The notes below the pieces were generated by a model. The model was given only the letters and a program-made list of their open reading frames with translations, did not search any database and was not told where the DNA came from. Position numbers and translations under genes: made by a program. A DNA stretch of 27,911 nucleotides from JBEEJZ01 sp046046915 (GTDB lineage: Bacteria > Pseudomonadota > Gammaproteobacteria > Burkholderiales > Burkholderiaceae_C), in contig JBJOIT010000036.1 in NCBI GenBank assembly GCA_046046915.1, positions 1 to 27,911 of the forward strand, given 5' to 3'. Below, piece after piece: positions 23,980-27,911 of the stretch. The stretch's first letter is position 1; the number at the start of each line of letters is the position of its first letter.

Positions 23980-24453
23980 ATGCCACGTCGTCGCGAAGTC
24001 CCTAAACGTGAAATTCTGCCGGATCCCAAGTTCGGCAATGTTGAGCTGTCCAAATTCATGAACGTGATCATGGAAGGCGGCAAAAAAGCGGTTGCAGAGC
24101 GCATCATTTACGGTGCCCTGGAACTGATCGAGAAGAAAAACCCCGGTAAAGACCCGGTTGAGGCGTTCAGCGTTGCCATCAACAACGTCAAGCCCATGGT
24201 CGAAGTGAAGTCCCGTCGCGTGGGTGGTGCGAACTACCAGGTGCCTGTTGAGGTGCGTCCTGTTCGTCGCCTTGCTCTGTCCATGCGTTGGATCAAGGAA
24301 GCCGCACGCAAGCGCGGCGAGAAGTCGATGGCCCAGCGTTTGGCTAACGAGCTGCTTGAGGCCACCGAAGGCCGCGGCGGCGCCATGAAAAAGCGTGACG
24401 AAGTTCACCGCATGGCTGAAGCCAACAAGGCCTTCTCCCACTTCCGCTTCTAA
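23980..24453 (+). CDS. rpsG: 30S ribosomal protein S7
   Basis: S7 starts assembly of the 30S head and contacts tRNA in the E site. The 157-residue protein is complete, with the family opening MPRRREVPKREILPDPKFGN, the central VKPMVEVKSRRVGGANYQVPVEV, and the C-terminal KKRDEVHRMAEANKAFSHFRF. A clear ribosome binding site (AGAGG) lies 6 bases upstream of the ATG. Second gene of the str operon; fusA follows after 154 bases that contain long hairpins. Confidence 0.98.
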   Translation: MPRRREVPKREILPDPKFGNVELSKFMNVIMEGGKKAVAERIIYGALELIEKKNPGKDPVEAFSVAINNVKPMVEVKSRRVGGANYQVPVEVRPVRRLALSMRWIKEAARKRGEKSMAQRLANELLEATEGRGGAMKKRDEVHRMAEANKAFSHFRF

Positions 24454-24467
24454 AAAGCGGTTACAGC

Positions 24468-24568
24468 GCGGCTTTCATGCCAAGTCGTCTACTTGCAGTG
24501 CTCTCGGTACTGCAGGTAGACCAACAACTTATGAAAGCCGCTCGCTATGGCGCCTTGTGCGCGTAGCG
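24468..24568 (+). repeat. Long imperfect inverted repeat plus second hairpin in the rpsG-fusA spacer
   Basis: GCGGCTTTCAT (24468-24478) is perfectly complementary to ATGAAAGCCGC (24531-24541). Inside, AAGT (24482-24485) pairs with ACTT (24527-24530), and a 13-base arm (24487-24499, GTCTACTTGCAGT) pairs with 24509-24521 with one G-U pair, around a 9-base loop. This gives about 28 pairs. A second hairpin follows at 24543-24568, CGCTA with TAGCG enclosing GCGC with GCGC. No U-run follows, so it is not a classical terminator. It may be an RNA processing or stability element, or a small mobile repeat. Confidence 0.7.
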
Positions 24569-24607
24569 TGTTGAAGACACATACCCCAGATCAACCAAGG
24601 ATCCATC

Positions 24608-26710
<2,103 letters not shown>

Positions 26711-26719
26711 TTTCAAGCA

Positions 26720-26778
26720 GTCTGCGACCATGTGCCGATGCGTGCCCGTGCGTATCGATCCAGCAACATGGTGCAGAC
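26720..26778 (+). repeat. Long hairpin in the fusA-tuf spacer
   Basis: GTCTGC (26720-26725) and ACCATGT (26727-26733), separated by a single bulged G, pair perfectly with ACATGGT (26766-26772) and GCAGAC (26773-26778), 13 pairs in all. An inner stem, CGATGCG (26736-26742) with CGTATCG (26751-26757), closes an 8-base loop. No U-run follows. The tuf ribosome binding site GGAG lies 29 bases downstream of the structure. A role in RNA processing or differential tuf expression is possible but not shown. Confidence 0.65.
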
Positions 26779-26818
26779 ATTAAACCTGACACGGGACTAG
26801 CTCTTTGGAGAATTGAAA

Positions 26819-27911
26819 ATGGCAAAAGAAAAATTCACACGAACCAAGCCCCACGTGAACGTGGGCACCATCGGTCACGTTGACCATGGCAAGACCACCC
26901 TGACTGCTGCAATCACCACCGTGTTGGCAGCCAAGTTCGGTGGCTCCGCCAAGGCCTACGACCAAATCGACGCAGCCCCCGAAGAAAAGGCTCGTGGTAT
27001 CACCATCAATACCGCGCACGTCGAATACGAAACCGCCAACCGCCACTACGCCCACGTGGACTGCCCTGGCCACGCTGACTATGTGAAGAACATGATCACC
27101 GGTGCTGCTCAGATGGACGGTGCCATCCTGGTTTGCTCTGCTGCTGACGGCCCCATGCCCCAGACCCGTGAGCACATCCTGTTGGCTCGCCAGGTTGGCG
27201 TGCCCTACATCATCGTGTTCCTGAACAAGTGCGACATGGTTGATGACGCCGAGCTGCTCGAACTCGTCGAAATGGAAGTTCGCGAACTCCTGGACAAATA
27301 CGACTTCCCAGGCGACGCCACCCCCATCATCCACGGCTCTGCCAAGCTCGCCATGGAAGGCGACAAGGGTGACCTCGGCGAAGGCGCCATCATGAAGCTG
27401 GCTGACGCCCTGGACAGCTACATCCCCCTGCCCGAGCGTGCAGTCGACGGCACCTTCCTCATGCCCGTGGAAGACGTCTTCTCCATCTCTGGTCGTGGCA
27501 CCGTGGTGACCGGTCGTGTCGAGCGCGGCATCATCAAAGTCGGCGAAGAAATTGAAATCGTCGGTATCGCTGACACACAGAAAACCACCTGCACCGGCGT
27601 CGAAATGTTCCGCAAACTGCTCGACCAAGGTCAAGCAGGCGACAACGTCGGCATCTTGCTGCGTGGCACCAAGCGTGAAGACGTGCAGCGCGGCCAAGTG
27701 CTGTGCAAGCCCGGCTCCATCAAGCCCCACACCCACTTCACCGGCGAAATCTACGTTCTGAGCAAGGACGAAGGCGGCCGTCATACCCCCTTCTTCAACA
27801 ACTACCGTCCCCAGTTCTACTTCCGTACCACGGACGTGACCGGTGCGATCGAGTTGCCAGAAGGCAAGGAAATGGTCATGCCTGGTGACAACGTGTCGAT
27901 CACCGTCAAGC
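26819..27911 (+). CDS. tuf: Elongation factor Tu (partial, cut by window end)
   Basis: EF-Tu delivers aminoacyl-tRNA to the ribosome as a GTP complex. The window holds the first 364 codons; about 32 residues of the expected 396 are missing beyond 27911. The G motifs are complete: GHVDHGKTT at residues 19-27, RGITI, DCPGHADY and NKCD. The domain II motif GRGTVVTGRVERG and the domain III start HTHFTGEIYVLSKDEGG are present. GGAG lies 7 bases before the ATG. Fourth gene of the str operon. Many betaproteobacteria carry a second tuf copy; whether this genome does cannot be seen here. Confidence 0.98.
   Translation, partial: MAKEKFTRTKPHVNVGTIGHVDHGKTTLTAAITTVLAAKFGGSAKAYDQIDAAPEEKARGITINTAHVEYETANRHYAHVDCPGHADYVKNMITGAAQMDGAILVCSAADGPMPQTREHILLARQVGVPYIIVFLNKCDMVDDAELLELVEMEVRELLDKYDFPGDATPIIHGSAKLAMEGDKGDLGEGAIMKLADALDSYIPLPERAVDGTFLMPVEDVFSISGRGTVVTGRVERGIIKVGEEIEIVGIADTQKTTCTGVEMFRKLLDQGQAGDNVGILLRGTKREDVQRGQVLCKPGSIKPHTHFTGEIYVLSKDEGGRHTPFFNNYRPQFYFRTTDVTGAIELPEGKEMVMPGDNVSITVK

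Noticed and set aside
26780..27784. A 334-codon open frame antisense to tuf
   Set aside because: Same reason: a shadow of the highly expressed tuf codon pattern, with no recognisable protein.

Overview
This 27.9 kb window is a stretch of ordinary, gene-dense chromosome from a betaproteobacterium, most likely order Burkholderiales, family Comamonadaceae (Rhodoferax, Polaromonas, Acidovorax or a relative; the genus cannot be fixed from sequence alone). The reasons are the GC-rich coding bias, the divergent gatCAB / mreBCD-mrdA arrangement, a HemB with aspartates in place of zinc-binding cysteines, HemJ instead of HemG/HemY, and the rpsL-rpsG-fusA-tuf order with betaproteobacterial protein sequences. 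I see no phage, insertion sequence, CRISPR array, tRNA or rRNA.

Layout. 59-3317 (minus): gatC-gatA-gatB, the tRNA-dependent amidotransferase, tightly coupled. 3529-8161 (plus): mreB-mreC-mreD-mrdA, the rod-shape/elongasome cluster, without a rodA gene directly after mrdA. 8158-10868 (minus): a TSUP-type membrane exporter and a GMC flavoprotein oxidoreductase, with a terminator and a possible small RNA between them. 10982-14595 (plus): a four-gene MCE lipid transport operon (permease with a fused STAS-like domain, ATPase, MCE protein, auxiliary lipoprotein). 14636-16048 (minus): a MarC-family membrane protein and an SDR oxidoreductase. 16198-16881 (plus): a dienelactone hydrolase. 16923-19094 (minus): hemB followed by a CorA-type transporter. 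19095-19417: a 323-base gap that holds a compact three-hairpin small-RNA candidate with its own promoter, operator-like palindrome and strong terminator. 19418-23310 (plus): hemJ, a VanZ-family protein, a thioredoxin-like [2Fe-2S] ferredoxin, an alpha/beta hydrolase, then a D-Ala-D-Ala carboxypeptidase. 23346-27911 (plus): the str operon (rpsL, rpsG, fusA, tuf), with tuf cut by the window end.

Themes. Translation (GatCAB, S12, S7, EF-G, EF-Tu), cell envelope (MreBCD, PBP2, PBP5/6-type carboxypeptidase, MCE lipid transport) and haem synthesis (HemB, HemJ) dominate. Most proteins are well-known families. The less explained material is non-coding: the hemB-hemJ small-RNA candidate with an exposed anti-Shine-Dalgarno loop, a terminator/antiterminator-like rpsL leader, and long hairpins in every spacer of the str operon. 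All RNA structures were found by eye, without folding software.
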